Shown here: piece after piece, positions 1-10,811 of the stretch | How positions within the stretch are numbered: position 1 is the stretch's first letter | Layout of the letters: every line of letters starts with the position of its first letter | NCBI GenBank assembly: GCA_009739215.1 | Contig: VSJF01000008.1 | Span: 682,001-746,000, forward strand | Direction of reading: 5' to 3' | From: Floccularia luteovirens | Taxonomy: Eukaryota; Basidiomycota; Agaricomycetes; Agaricales; Squamanitaceae | Length of the DNA: 64,000 nucleotides | The notes under the pieces: generated by a model | The model's database searches: none | What the model was told of the DNA's origin: nothing | What the model saw: the letters and a program-made list of their open reading frames with translations, nothing else | Made by a program: the position numbers and the translations under genes

Positions 1-1126
1 GATGTAGGGACACATTCTGTTCCAGGTTGATCCGGAGCCCAACCATTCTTACAAGTCATTATGGCACATTTATGATTGATACATTTTGTCGCTTGAGCAT
101 TCGGAATACTTCCGCAATTTTGGCCTGGTGATTCTGATGAACCCTCGACATCAACGAAAGGATGAGGTGTCGTGCAACCCCCGCCTACATCGAAGCTATG
201 AATATCAGGGGACAGTTAAAAGCAATGGACATACAACTGTTCTTGGTTACAGACGTATCAATGCATTCAAATGAGAGTGTGTCCTCGCGACCAGCAATAC
301 CGCATAGAGATTCATTGGCCTTGCACCTGACTTTAGCTTGACTTAAATTAGATATCTGGCTAGATCTCGTTTTCAATGAACCAGGAGTCGAAGATACACA
401 GCCCTATAAAAGTGGTTGTTAATATATGCGCATATAATTATGATCAATGGGTCATTTAATGGTGTGACGTCAACTCACATGAGGATGATTGCCACAGATG
501 CCATTGCATACAGTATATGGCAGAGCGCAAACGCAACTGTCCCCATCTCTAGAGTAATGATCATCACAGCTGTAGTGGCAAGGGTCGGAATTGTTGCATG
601 TACGATGGGAGTTTGGTGGAAGACTGCATTCACGCGAATCTGACGTGTTTATCTCGAGAAAATTCAGATCGGAAACAAAGGAAGAGGGTTATCAAAAATT
701 ACAAGTGCCCGGATTGCAGCTGCTACAACATCTTTTCCAAGAAGCGCAACGAGAAATTTTGCATTGACGTCTGTGTCTAAAAATATGTCCAAGTCCTAGA
801 CAAAGTAGCAGTCAGTCAGTTCCACAGCAGTGGAAGAACTTGCGAGATAGAGTGACCTTCAAGCAGAGACATATGTGCACATCCGTCCCGAGAAATGGGA
901 TACCCACTAGGCCTAGAGCGTCCGTAAGAAGTTTTAAATCTGTAGAAAGACACAAGTCGATGAGAGCGCGAGGTTCGTGGTGTTGTCTGGAGGAAATAGC
1001 ATTCGCAATGCCATCATGGGATTTGTCTTGGCGACGATTAAGCGCATGAGGGTGTATGGTAGCTACAAAAGGAACAAAATATGAGAAAAAGAGGAATAAA
1101 ACGAATGTCGCTGAAAGGGGAGGCAT
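1..1126 (-). CDS. CPL1-like secreted cysteine-rich protein (3' end beyond window)
   Basis: The product starts with a clear signal peptide (MPPLSATFVLFLFFSYFV), then a region with the DVHICLCLK cysteine motif. Splicing out 796-856 and 653-702 (complementary strand) joins it to GKDVVAAAIRAL-INTSDSREC and a Cys-rich block (CNNSDPCHYSC, VCNGICG). Further exons give CGGC and a final segment with CINHKCAIMTC. This order (leader, helical region with CLCL, Cys-rich repeat, C-terminal GGC..C..C..C block) is that of the basidiomycete CPL1-like family, secreted proteins known from capsule and virulence work in Cryptococcus and common in Agaricomycetes. The function here is unknown; a cell-surface or effector role is inference. 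The stop codon lies left of base 1. Confidence 0.8.
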
Positions 1127-1604
1127 CGGTTCAGGTGGTTTATACGGATAAAAGGGCGCGAGTGGTAGTAGGAAGGATAAAGTCCGAAGAGGATAACCCT
1201 TGCTTTATAGTTCCTTGCATCGTCGGAGTTTCGATCTGGCAGTGCAGCAAGAGCGAAGGTATTGATATGTCAATGACATCACCAAATATGGGGCTTGTTG
1301 GTGGTGTTGACCAGCTCGTACGACAATGTCACTACTCAAGGACTCACATCGCAGAGGGGATATAAAATAAATAAACAGTCAATTTTTAGCCAAGAAGCCA
1401 TACAGAAGTGTTTTGATCCTAAGGTATGTCAAGAATGACCAAAACCAAAGGTCTCAAAAAGAACCTTCAAGCATCATCAAAGTCTAAATAAAAACTGATA
1501 CTGAATAATGATAGACATCCAGGCACAACACCGCGGTGTATGAGGTAAAGAAGAGTCCATACCAGCTTGTTCCAGCGTATCATGAACCCTACGTCAATTT
1601 GGGG
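1127..1604. other. Intergenic region between CPL1-like gene and MED8
   Basis: No coding signal stands out. It separates the start of the CPL1-like gene from the stop of MED8, both on the minus strand, so it holds the promoter of the former and the 3' end of the latter. Confidence 0.5.
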
Positions 1605-2564
1605 CTATTCCGCTTCGCCACTTCCAAATAATAGACCGTTGGTAGACGGTGGATTTATCATGGAAGGGTCAGCAGGTGGCGGTGAAGGTTGTTCCATGTC
1701 TCCTTGAGCTACAAGTTCTCCTTCAACATTTACTTCATCCTCATCACTACTACCACCTTTTTCTTCGTCCGCGGACTCCATTCCAACATCACCATCTTCC
1801 GTATGCTGTGCTTGATTGATAGTTGTATCTCGGTATACCCTCGGATCCCAGTCCAGCTCTTCAGGCTCTTCAACTTCAACTTCCACTCTTTGTTTCCAAT
1901 CGAACTTCTCTCTTAACATAAGTACTGCCCGTACTGCTCTCTCTACCCGATGATCGTGTGCTCCTCGAATCTCTGCACATTCTCTGATCACATCTTCATA
2001 TGTAACCTTCTTTGGATGCCCCGAAAAACCAGCGTAACCGAGTCCGGTCGTATTAATACTTGATGTTTGTGTCTGTGGAGGTCCAAGCACACCAAGGGAA
2101 CCCTTGGTGGACATATGTTCCGCAAGCCGACGGACTGTCTCATTTTCCATTCTGAGCACATCAGTAGTTTGTTGATTCCGTAAAAGAGGTATTATTTCGC
2201 TGTCGAGTTGGGCATCTGGCATGCCCATAGCAGGATGAACTGCGATCCGTTCGTAAATGTTCGTGGTTACTGTTCCGTGAGCCGCCACCCCATTCATTCG
2301 AGCCGATTGAATAGGGATCTGAGAAACAAGAGCATTTGAAAAATTGTGCGTTTGAGATAACAATATATTGTATTTGGAAAGAATGTCTGGCCACGCGTGC
2401 ATTGCACCAGGATTTCCGCCGGCTTCGATCGTCCATTGGAGGGCCTGAATGGACTCTATAATCTGGTTAGCCTTGAATTTAAGTGACTCCAATTGGGAGA
2501 CGGGGAAATTTGGAATAGAAGGAGAATAAGTTTCCGGAAACGATGGAGGTATAGGGTTGGACAT
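1605..2564 (-). CDS. MED8: Mediator of RNA polymerase II transcription subunit 8
   Basis: This is an uninterrupted 319-residue protein. Residues ~20-90 hold the conserved Med8 core: a helix (LESLKFKANQIIESIQAL), then a tryptophan-centred stretch with WPDILSKYNILLSQTHNFSNAL, the family's hallmark. The middle carries helices typical of fungal Med8 (VTYEDVIRECAEIRGAHDHR), and the C-terminus is acidic and low in complexity. Med8 is in the head module of Mediator and links the polymerase and TBP to regulators in the nucleus. The first Met gives a start directly before the core. Assignment rests on motif recognition without alignment. Confidence 0.75.
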   Translation of the reverse strand: MSNPIPPSFPETYSPSIPNFPVSQLESLKFKANQIIESIQALQWTIEAGGNPGAMHAWPDILSKYNILLSQTHNFSNALVSQIPIQSARMNGVAAHGTVTTNIYERIAVHPAMGMPDAQLDSEIIPLLRNQQTTDVLRMENETVRRLAEHMSTKGSLGVLGPPQTQTSSINTTGLGYAGFSGHPKKVTYEDVIRECAEIRGAHDHRVERAVRAVLMLREKFDWKQRVEVEVEEPEELDWDPRVYRDTTINQAQHTEDGDVGMESADEEKGGSSDEDEVNVEGELVAQGDMEQPSPPPADPSMINPPSTNGLLFGSGEAE

Positions 2565-3980
2565 GATGCATGAGGTTGTGATTCAATTGAAGTTGATTTG
2601 TTCAGTGTCTAAATTCCCTTCAGAAATGCCCCCCAGCTGATGCGCGCGAGCCCACTTTGATCATGTAGATGGCCAACACGTTTTGGTAATGAATCTAGTT
2701 GTCTGTCACGCCGCCAGTCACGATGCGACTCTTTCATTCAAGTTTCATGCCAACGGGTATTCGAATTCTATATCACCGAGTTGATTCATCCGATTGTTTC
2801 AAATATCCATTAGAAGTTAATTTGGATTGGATCGACATATATATAAGACTTGTGAGCATGTCTCAATACTACGTCATCAGACTGGCCAATTTTTTTGCGG
2901 AAACAGTGACGGAGATCCTTGTTTTTACCACCACATAAATTTATCATAGCAGACCAGTTGCTGGTAGGGCCTGCTTTTGCTGAACTGATTGAATTGTCAC
3001 ATCGATACCCGGGTCTGTTCCTCACATACTTTTCAGGTGTCAAGAATTACCAAACTGTCGTCGCATCAATGCAATTACCCGATATCATGGACAACTGCCC
3101 GTTTGAATTCAATACTTAGACTACTTGAACCTGAACGAAATTGGGGGTAAGTATCATTTTCAGGATAATATTGTCCATGTGAGCCGTCCAGCATCTCCCA
3201 GCGTCTATTGAACTCGTAACAAAATAAGATGCGCTGGTGTGCATAGTTCGTTTCCGCGCTGCTGGTCCATAGAATTGGTCCCAGATCAAGTCAAGGAAGT
3301 ATTTAATGTTAGAAAAGTCTATCCATGAGGAATGGAACCTTCTATTGATAATTTTTATATTCCTATGCTCAACATTGGACAACCTCACCTGGGAACAAAA
3401 AAAAATTACCGTCACGATTCGTATGCACAGGACGCCTTTGTTTGGACGCCATCAGCACAAGTGATTGAAATGGGGTATGTGCTCCGCATTAATCCCATCA
3501 AGCTGTCAAGGTGGCATTCACCATGTCTGACGCCTGGTTCATTGTCTTAAAAGAAACTCCCCACTAGGATTCTGTCCACCACCCAGTGCCAGTTCGTTAT
3601 TGGCTTGACTTCACGTGGAAATGAATCATATTCAAGGTCGCTGTGGAGGTTATGTTGATTGAATTAAACAAGAAATATGAATTTGCCGTTCGCGGATTTT
3701 TTATTGTGATATGACTTGCCGTTCCCGTTTAAGGTTTTTTTTACTGAACTTTATATATTCATAGTTGATCCCAGGCCCTGCAGGCGTGTCACTGGTTTGG
3801 CTTGTTGCTCTAGCTCGGCAAAGATTGCTTACAAGAGCGATCGATGCAAGACATGCCTCCATATTACCGCACGCTGAAAATACTTCCTGATCGAGAAAGC
3901 GTGTAATTCTTGGTGCTATCTCAACGGGTCTTTATTGGTACTCTGCTCTCTTTACCCACGATGAAACAAAACCTATAAAC
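2565..3980. other. Gene-poor spacer, 1.4 kb
   Basis: Only short ORFs without recognisable motifs occur. It lies between the divergent starts of MED8 (minus) and the P450 (plus), so promoters of both must be here. No transposon ends or RNA gene seen. Confidence 0.45.
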
Positions 3981-6170
3981 ATGCACTCCCCTGCTGGGGT
4001 GGTTGTTGCAACTTCTCCTCCTCTCTATATAATGCTTGTCGAAGGTTTTTCGAGTGACATTGCGATCGTCCTCTGCGTACTCTCCCTGGCAACCTTCCTC
4101 TATAAAAAAAAGCACAAAACCGGCCTACCACTTCCACCCGGACCAAAAAAATGGCCAATTGTAGGCAACACTTTCCAGCTCCCCAAGTGTTTCGAGTGGG
4201 AGACCTATGCACACTGGGGGGATGTTTATAGTGAGTCAGAGCCCCCCCTCTACACGTGATGGGCGTTGCGTTGAACAGGGAGCGACCCATTTTAGACTCG
4301 GATATCCTCCACCTCGATGCTGCTGGCCAGTCCATCATCATCGTCAACTCTATGGCTGTCGCTACCGACCTGTTTGATAAGAGATCTTCGCTCTATTCTA
4401 GTAGGTTCGTGTCGGACCTATGTTCCGTCTCCGTCGGTTTTAAATTTTCTCCCCTATAATAGAGCTCATTTTACAATGGTCAACGATATGTAAGGGATCA
4501 ACGATTTTTTGGGGTTCTGTTCGAATTAACTGGATCACCTAGGATTGGCTTCGACTGGTTGTTTGGATTTATGCCATACGGGGAGAAGTGGAAAGAGCGG
4601 CGGCGTTTGTTTCAGCATCACTTCCATCCGCTTGACCATATGAGTCACCAGCCTCGGGAACGTGAATATACTCACACAATGCTTCGTCAGATGCTTGAAG
4701 AGCCCGAGCGTTTTATGGATCATATCAGGCAGTGTGTTCATGTCCCGTCTGCAATTGAAAACATTTGACAGTTGAATGATAGCATGGTTGGCGCAATCAC
4801 TATTACAATTGGCTATGGAATTCCAATTCAGCCACAAGACGATCCGCATATCGAAATTGCTGAAAATGCCATGATTGGACTCGCAGCATGTGCTAATCCG
4901 ACCAACTTCCTCGTGGAATCCTTTCCCATTCTGAAATATGTCCCTTCATTCCTACCAGGAGCAGGCTGGAAAAGAAAGGCTGAGGTATGGCGGGAATGGA
5001 CGCGCAAGATGGTTGAGGTACCATTTGCGGAAGCACAAAAGCAAATCGTTCGTAATCATTCTTAGCTCGCGTAAATTCTACACTACTAACTAGTGTACTT
5101 TAGGCTGAAGGAAAAGCCACGCAGTCATTCACTTCGATGTCGCTTGATTCGCTTGATGACAGTAAGGATAATACCCTTGCTCGCCAGATCATAAAAGAGA
5201 CTGCCGCGTCTTTCTTCGTTGGTGCGTGAAGTACGGATGGTATACAAATGGTTACTAATCGCGTTTGAACAGGCGGTTCGGATACAACTGTTTCGGCTCT
5301 GAACACCTTCATACTCGCTATGACATGTTACCCGGAAGTGCAGGCAAAAGCTCATGAAGAGTTGGACTGTGTACTTGGTCGAGGGATGCTACCAGACTTT
5401 AGTGACGAACCTTCTTTGCCCTATCTTAATGCTCTAATTAAAGAGGTGCTGCGGTACGTTGAAGTTAATTTTGATTGGAATTAGCCTTATGCTCCCCCAA
5501 CAGATGGCAGGCTGTAACACCATTAGGCAGGTTCCCCTTCATGTGAGACTGACAATAAATCTTACCTCTTTCTAGCGATACCACATTATCTCACGGAAGA
5601 TGACGAGTACAACGGTTATCATCTCCCGAAGGGCTCTGTGGTCCTGGGGAATGCATGGTTAGTTGTCATTCACACCGATCTGAGAGCCAAGCTAATTCCA
5701 AGAACGAAGGGCAATGCTTCATGACAAAGATGATTATCCGGATCCTTTTGTCTTCAATCCTGACAGGTTCTTGCTAAATGGTCGGCCTAATCCTGACGTC
5801 CGTGACCCAAGTGCGGCATTTGGTTTTGGCAGAAGGTCAGCCCGCTGGTGATTGATCCCATGCCAGTACTTATTTTCCCACCAGGGTATGTCCTGGTAAA
5901 CATATCGCGACCTCGATGTTGTTCATTGCCGCGGCGTCGATCTTGACGGCGTTCCGAATCAGCAAGCCTTTGGACGAACAAGGGAAAGTTATTGAGCCCG
6001 CGCAGGAATACATATCTTCTATGGTATTGTGAGTAATCACTTTATCAACGTGTTTGCCATTTTGTGATCTGAAAAAAACTGAACATAACAGGCATGCTGC
6101 TCCATTCCGCTGCACGATAAAACCTCGCTCGAAAGAAGCAGAGATGTTAATTTTGTCTACCGCAGAGTGA
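3981..6170 (+). CDS. Cytochrome P450 monooxygenase
   Basis: Many exons join to a P450 of about 500 residues. An N-terminal membrane anchor (IAIVLCVLSLATFLY) is followed by the proline hinge LPLPPGPKKWPIVGN. Next come the C-helix region (GEKWKERRRLFQHHF), the I-helix oxygen motif GGSDTT, the K-helix ExxR (KEVLR), PERF-like NPDRF, and the haem-binding loop FGFGRRVCPGKH with its cysteine ligand. The last exon ends ILSTAE-stop. The style (GDVYNSDILHLDAAG near the N-terminus) resembles the expanded Agaricomycete group often auto-named O-methylsterigmatocystin oxidoreductase, possibly CYP5144; the substrate cannot be read from sequence. One intron (5527-5575) seems to use a GC donor. A second Met at 4032 is a possible alternative start. 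ER-bound, needs a reductase partner. Confidence 0.9.
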
Positions 6171-6726
6171 TTTACTTGCTTGGCAGTTGCCAGATGATAG
6201 TATCCAGTAAGGTGGTCACGTTTGCTTGTATGAATTGTAACTGTCGAACAGACTTTTTGCTCCACAGTAGTTTTTATAATCACAAAATCGAAGGCTGATA
6301 TGAACAGATCTTCTCACTAGTTATGACCCCTTCCTTCTCATTCATAATTCGCACAGGTTGCTGGTGGCATGTACGAAGAATTGATCAGCTGTGTCAGTTC
6401 GACGGAGGCTGTCACCAATATTGCTTCTCCTTACTTTTCACATGACGAAACCATAACGATTCAAGTTTATTGTGGAGTATAATATGTATAGTAGTGATAT
6501 AAGATAGATAAGGGTATATAATACGTTGGTACTTCTTTCAGTGATCTCGAATGACACAAACCGTCTGTGATGGTCTGACTCTAAATTATATAAGCAGCAT
6601 GTCACGGTCACATACAATACAACACGAACGAGCCAAGTGCTTCAGACATTTCGTGTTTTCTACTTCCAAATCTACGTCCAGTCCACCCAATAATACTTCA
6701 CAAGCAGGTTTTAACACGTCCGGAAT
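6171..6726. other. Spacer between P450 and HMG-box gene
   Basis: AT-rich 3' region of the P450 and promoter of the next gene. No supported gene seen; the ORF at 6551-6733 has no recognisable motif. Confidence 0.45.
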
Positions 6727-7787
6727 ATGTTAGCAACAATTAACCTTCGACTCTTACCACGTTTGTCTGTCTATCCATTCGTAAATGTGAGGCCTAAAAC
6801 TTGGGTTAATGTTCCTACGCGTTCTTTCGCGACGACCCCTCTTCTGGAGTTTCCTACTCATATGAAACCGGCGAACAAGACTGTTACAAAAAAGGGTGAG
6901 TATCTCTACACCTCATATCCATATATTTCTGACCGTATCTTCAGTGCAGTCCAAGAAAGCTACTACTAAAGCACCCAGTAAAAAAGCGAAGGCTTCCAAG
7001 GATAAGATTCCAAAGAAAAAGCCCATCAAGAAACCTGTTAAGACTACCAAGAGGAGTTAGTGAGGCTTATGAGAAATTATCTTTCTATATTGAATTTCTC
7101 TTTAGTCGTTCTCACTGACGAACTCAAACCACCAAAACGCCCTGTTTCTGGTTACTTGAGGTTCCATTTAGAAACTATTCGTAGTCAAGGCGCAGATACT
7201 CCTGTGGTGGATATTCGCGAAGCAGCTAGAAGGTCGAGTGAACTCTGGAAAGAACTTCCAGAAGATGAACGACAGGTGTGTATTTTTAGAGGCGTGGGCA
7301 GTCTATACGCACTTCTTTTATTCTGAAATTCTGTACAGGCATATAATACTAAATCAACAGATTCTTTGCAAAAATATAAAGAAGATGTGCAGGACTGGCT
7401 GAAAAATGTTGATAGTGGAGTTCTCCGGGAAGTAAATAAGCGTAGGGTCAAGAAAGGTCAGAAAGCGATACGCAGAAATTCGAAAAGGCCTGGATCTATC
7501 ACCGGTTTCATCAAGTTAGTTGTATAACCACCTGGTGTTAATTAACTGAGGCTAACAGTTTTGCTGAACCATTAGATATTCTATGGAATACCGTAAACAA
7601 TATGTCGCCGAGCACGGTCCACTTGATCTAAATGCTGCTCGTACAGTGGTAAGTGAGGCAGCTAAGAAGTGGAATGCCATGACGGAGAATGAGAAAGAGG
7701 TGCGTTTAGAATATGTTCATGACCTTCTTCTCACTTTGTTATGTCTAGACATACAAGACAGCAGCCAGGATTGGGACAAATGCCTGA
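6727..7787 (+). CDS. Mitochondrial HMG-box DNA-binding protein (TFAM/Abf2-like)
   Basis: Five or six exons join to about 270 residues. The N-terminus looks like a mitochondrial presequence (MLATINLRLLPRLSVYPF, then TRSFATTP). A lysine-rich linker (KKATTKAPSKKAKASK) leads into HMG box 1 (LKPPKRPVSGYLRFH ... RRSSELWKELPEDERQAYN) and a shorter HMG box 2 (YSMEYRKQYVAEHG ... AAKKWNAMTENEKETYK). Two boxes after a mitochondrial leader is the layout of Abf2/TFAM, which package mitochondrial DNA. Start chosen because it begins the presequence; the intron from 7050 starts inside what would otherwise read as a stop, and splicing restores the frame. The stop is TGA at 7785-7787. Confidence 0.82.
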
Positions 7788-8060
7788 TACTTTTACCACA
7801 ATACTGGACTACCAAGCTATAGGTAGCAGAATTTCACAATCTCTGTATTATGGCCCTGCACTCGAATGTTTAATAAACACCTAAAGTGTGACGCACTCCT
7901 TTGTATAAAGTTTATATATTTTTTAATTTCTAGTTGACTGGTTTTCATATCCTTATGTGGTTAATATCATGCTGAAATCACCGTTGTTTAATGGTAAGCT
8001 ACGACAATAAAATTTGGGCAGGCCTGTTTCACAGTGAAGTTGTATTTGACTAGTGGCTGC
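7788..8060. other. Convergent 3' spacer
   Basis: AT-rich gap between the converging HMG-box and kinase-fold genes, with no gene seen. It is a likely shared termination/polyadenylation zone. Confidence 0.4.
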
Positions 8061-9196
8061 TCAGTAGTTCGGTGAATGTTCCAAGGTATCAATGCAATGT
8101 TTAATGGTTTCTTCCGCCCATAAACGCTGCTTCTCCAAAGCTTCATCCTTGTCCTCCCCCACTTCCTCCAGCACGACGAGAGCTAAAAAGAAAGTATACC
8201 ACATTCGTTTTGTTTTATGTCTAGGGAAAACCATTATAGGGTTCCCACCACTTGCCACGTAACCCTCCATTAAAGCCGTTGAGATAGGCGGTAGGAAAAA
8301 GCTCTCCAGAAGCGGATCTCCCCAAAGAGCATGTGTTATGTTAGGGAGAATAGCCGCAATGGTAGGTACATCCTGGGAAGATGCTGAAGGGATGGTTATG
8401 AATACGTCATCTTCAGTCCCAGTAAACCAGATCAGAGAAGGTACATCGACGTCATCGAATAGAAAATGCCCAATTGATCGCGACAGATAGCTTCTGATAG
8501 CGTGGTAGGGTAACGAATATGATTGGCTTTCAAGTCGGTCGAGTAACGTCTCAAATAACGAGGTGAAAACCGATTGCCAATCATATGACGGATCGGTAGG
8601 CTCGGAGAGTTCGTGTAAACCGAACCAATCGTTTTGTACCCCAGAGTGGAGTTCTCCGAAAAATTTCCCAAGCGTAAGATCAATACGCATAGTGTCTTCG
8701 GCACTTAGGACACCTGATTTTTTCGCCTCAGACAGTGGAATGACATCAGGAGCGCAAAGACGTAATCCTGGGAATAGAAGGATATTGTAGGGAACATTAT
8801 CGAGTGATGTATCCAGGATGGACTTTACGGTTGGAATGTCAGTCCGTGAGTGCATACGGTTAAGGAGCTCATGAATCACGGGAAGGGAATTGTGATGGTA
8901 AATGCCCTTGTTAGGAGATGGGTGGGAAATTGTGATGAAGCAATGACTTGGCTCATTGTTATCGGCATTACTGCATTCAAGGAGGTATGATCTCAAACCA
9001 GCGATATAACTGATGGAGGGGAACAACCGGCAATGATGGGTACAGTTGCTCTGAATGATCTCAACAGTAGCTGCTCTTACCTATAACCTTTGTGATCAAG
9101 CTCCTCGAATTTTAAAATGGCCGATTTTTCATGTCCAGGAAGGAGTTTCTGAATAATCTTTTCCGCCTCCGGCAAATCAATCGTTGGATGTTTCAT
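8061..9196 (-). CDS. Aminoglycoside/ketosamine kinase-like (APH-fold) protein, probable pseudoenzyme
   Basis: A short first exon (MKHPTIDLPEAEKIIQKLL ... HKGY) splices over ~60 bp to a long exon starting SYIAGLRSYLLEC, total ~365 residues. The middle has the fructosamine-kinase/APH-like stretch LGKFFGELHSGVQNDWFGL and a C-terminal ALWGDPLLE motif, both typical of Agaricomycete proteins annotated as phosphotransferase family. The catalytic loop expected before the second (HGDxxxxN) is not visible; the stretch there reads SLIWFTGTEDD. The apparent long-ORF start codon is TTG within the intron/exon junction, so the upstream ATG at 9194-9196 was chosen. Function unknown; kinase activity doubtful. 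Confidence 0.65.
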
Positions 9197-9548
9197 ACCT
9201 ATCACTTGACATCGGGATCAAAGCTTGTCGATATGGTTATCGGCCCAGTCGTACCTACGATCTCGCAGTTTCAGATACGCGTTAACTGGCAGGACGGGGT
9301 AGATCATAATCACCAATCACCAATGGGAAGAAGCAAGTGTAAACAAAGCCACAAATGTAAATTGGTCAAGATTCAAGTGGTACTCAAGCTCAAATACTAG
9401 TTGACATTACAGCACTAGCGTCACCATGCTAAACACTTCTCTGACAATACCGTTCGTTGGATAAGAATAAAATAGCGGATTCATTGGGCAATATCCAGTC
9501 CATGGGTTTAAAAAATCCAATTTGATTTGATCACTGGCTCCGTTGCGG
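9197..9548. other. Promoter-side spacer of kinase-fold gene
   Basis: No second gene recognised. The ORF at 9131-9400 on the plus strand is antisense to the first exon of the kinase-fold gene and its upstream region. Confidence 0.4.
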
Positions 9549-10516
9549 ATGGGAGTTGGTTAGTGCAGCTAGTGGAGTAGAGATGGTGTCATTATGGGTA
9601 CATAAGACTACTTGACACTTTACCTTGTTAAAGACCTCTTCGGTTCCTAGGTTTTATTGGACGAAAGAATTTGGGTTTACTTCATGGCATGTCATAATGA
9701 GTTAGAAGAAGGATCGGTCAATCTGACGCGCCCTAGTTTAATAATTATTTTCGTCAGAGTGAATTAAGCATCCCAACAACAAGGTCGATCATTACGGCTG
9801 TCCTTAATAAAATTGTGAGCTATAATCAAACTGTGACCCATCCATGATAGGACTCGTTGCAGGGAAGGTCTCACGGATCAATTGTTTGGCGTAGAAAAAC
9901 ACTCGCCAAACAAGGTAAAGAGCCCAAGAGCACCCAATGCGCCACTCTACCCATGAAGTAATCCGCTTCCCTGTCCGACACATCAAGAACCCCATCATAG
10001 TGGGCGGCCAGGGCGACGATGGCATGCACCTGACACTATTCTCTATGCTGGATCAGGTCCATGGCTTAGCTGAGAGGGGTGCCACACCTGAACCCGCGCG
10101 CCATCTACCCTAGGCGTTAAGCGCGGATCCCACGTCGCACACACAGCAGCGTGCTATCATGTACGACTGAGTCAGAGTTGGCGGTCAGAGGCCCCGCTTT
10201 CCCGTGTGGTTGTATAGTTAGATAGCATGTGGATTGGATGCCCTGAACTGGGAGTATGCCTGTATACATTGTGTGGTATTCTTTAGCCGGCGTAGATGGC
10301 GTTGTATGTTGGGTGACAGATGTTGGGAGCCTTTCAGTGTATTAAGGGTGTTCTCAAAAGTTACAAGGTCGCGGTACCTCCTGGGTGGATAATAGATGTT
10401 TGGGGTCAAGGGAGGTTGTCGGTATCTCAGTGTGGTACATCGTTATTTATACGCGGTCATGGGCGTGATAAGTTGTCTTTGTTTGGTCCCAACACGCATT
10501 ATTCCTGCGCACGTGA
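9549..10516. repeat. Left arm of ~1 kb imperfect inverted repeat
   Basis: Read on the minus strand, this arm matches 12477-13547 almost end to end. Outer landmarks shared by both arms include ATGGGAGTTGG, GGTTTTATT, GTCATAATG and TCAAACTGTGAC. Inner landmarks include TATAAATA beside GCGGTCATGGGCG and GCGCACGTGA. Divergence is uneven: by eye the stretch 9915-10250 differs at only about six positions plus two small indels (one of 11 bp), while the flanks are much more diverged. An ORF-like stretch (10409 to 10218, minus) matches one in the other arm but lacks an ATG. No transposase, target-site duplication or clean terminal repeat was seen. Confidence 0.85.
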
Positions 10517-10811
10517 TTGAGCAAGTGACCCTTCACCTGCATATTGGTGGCGATCACTTCCAAGATAAATTCTAATGAGGGGAAACCATAGAACATCTGC
10601 GCTTGTGTACCCAAATGAAACACGAAATCCATTTCTAAGTAGAACTTCTAAAAAACTTTTACATGTGATGTAACTAAGCTAGTGAGTACAATTGTCCATC
10701 GAGTCGTGCAATGTAGAACTTAAACAAAATTTTCCTTAAAATCTGGTTACACATATAGTGATGTCTTTTCGTGAGAATAGGTATTTATATACGACACCTC
10801 AGGTTACTGTC

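Noticed and set aside
185..376. Minus-strand ORF starting MKTRSSQISNLSQ
   Set aside because: It is an exon of the CPL1-like gene read through its intron, not a separate gene.
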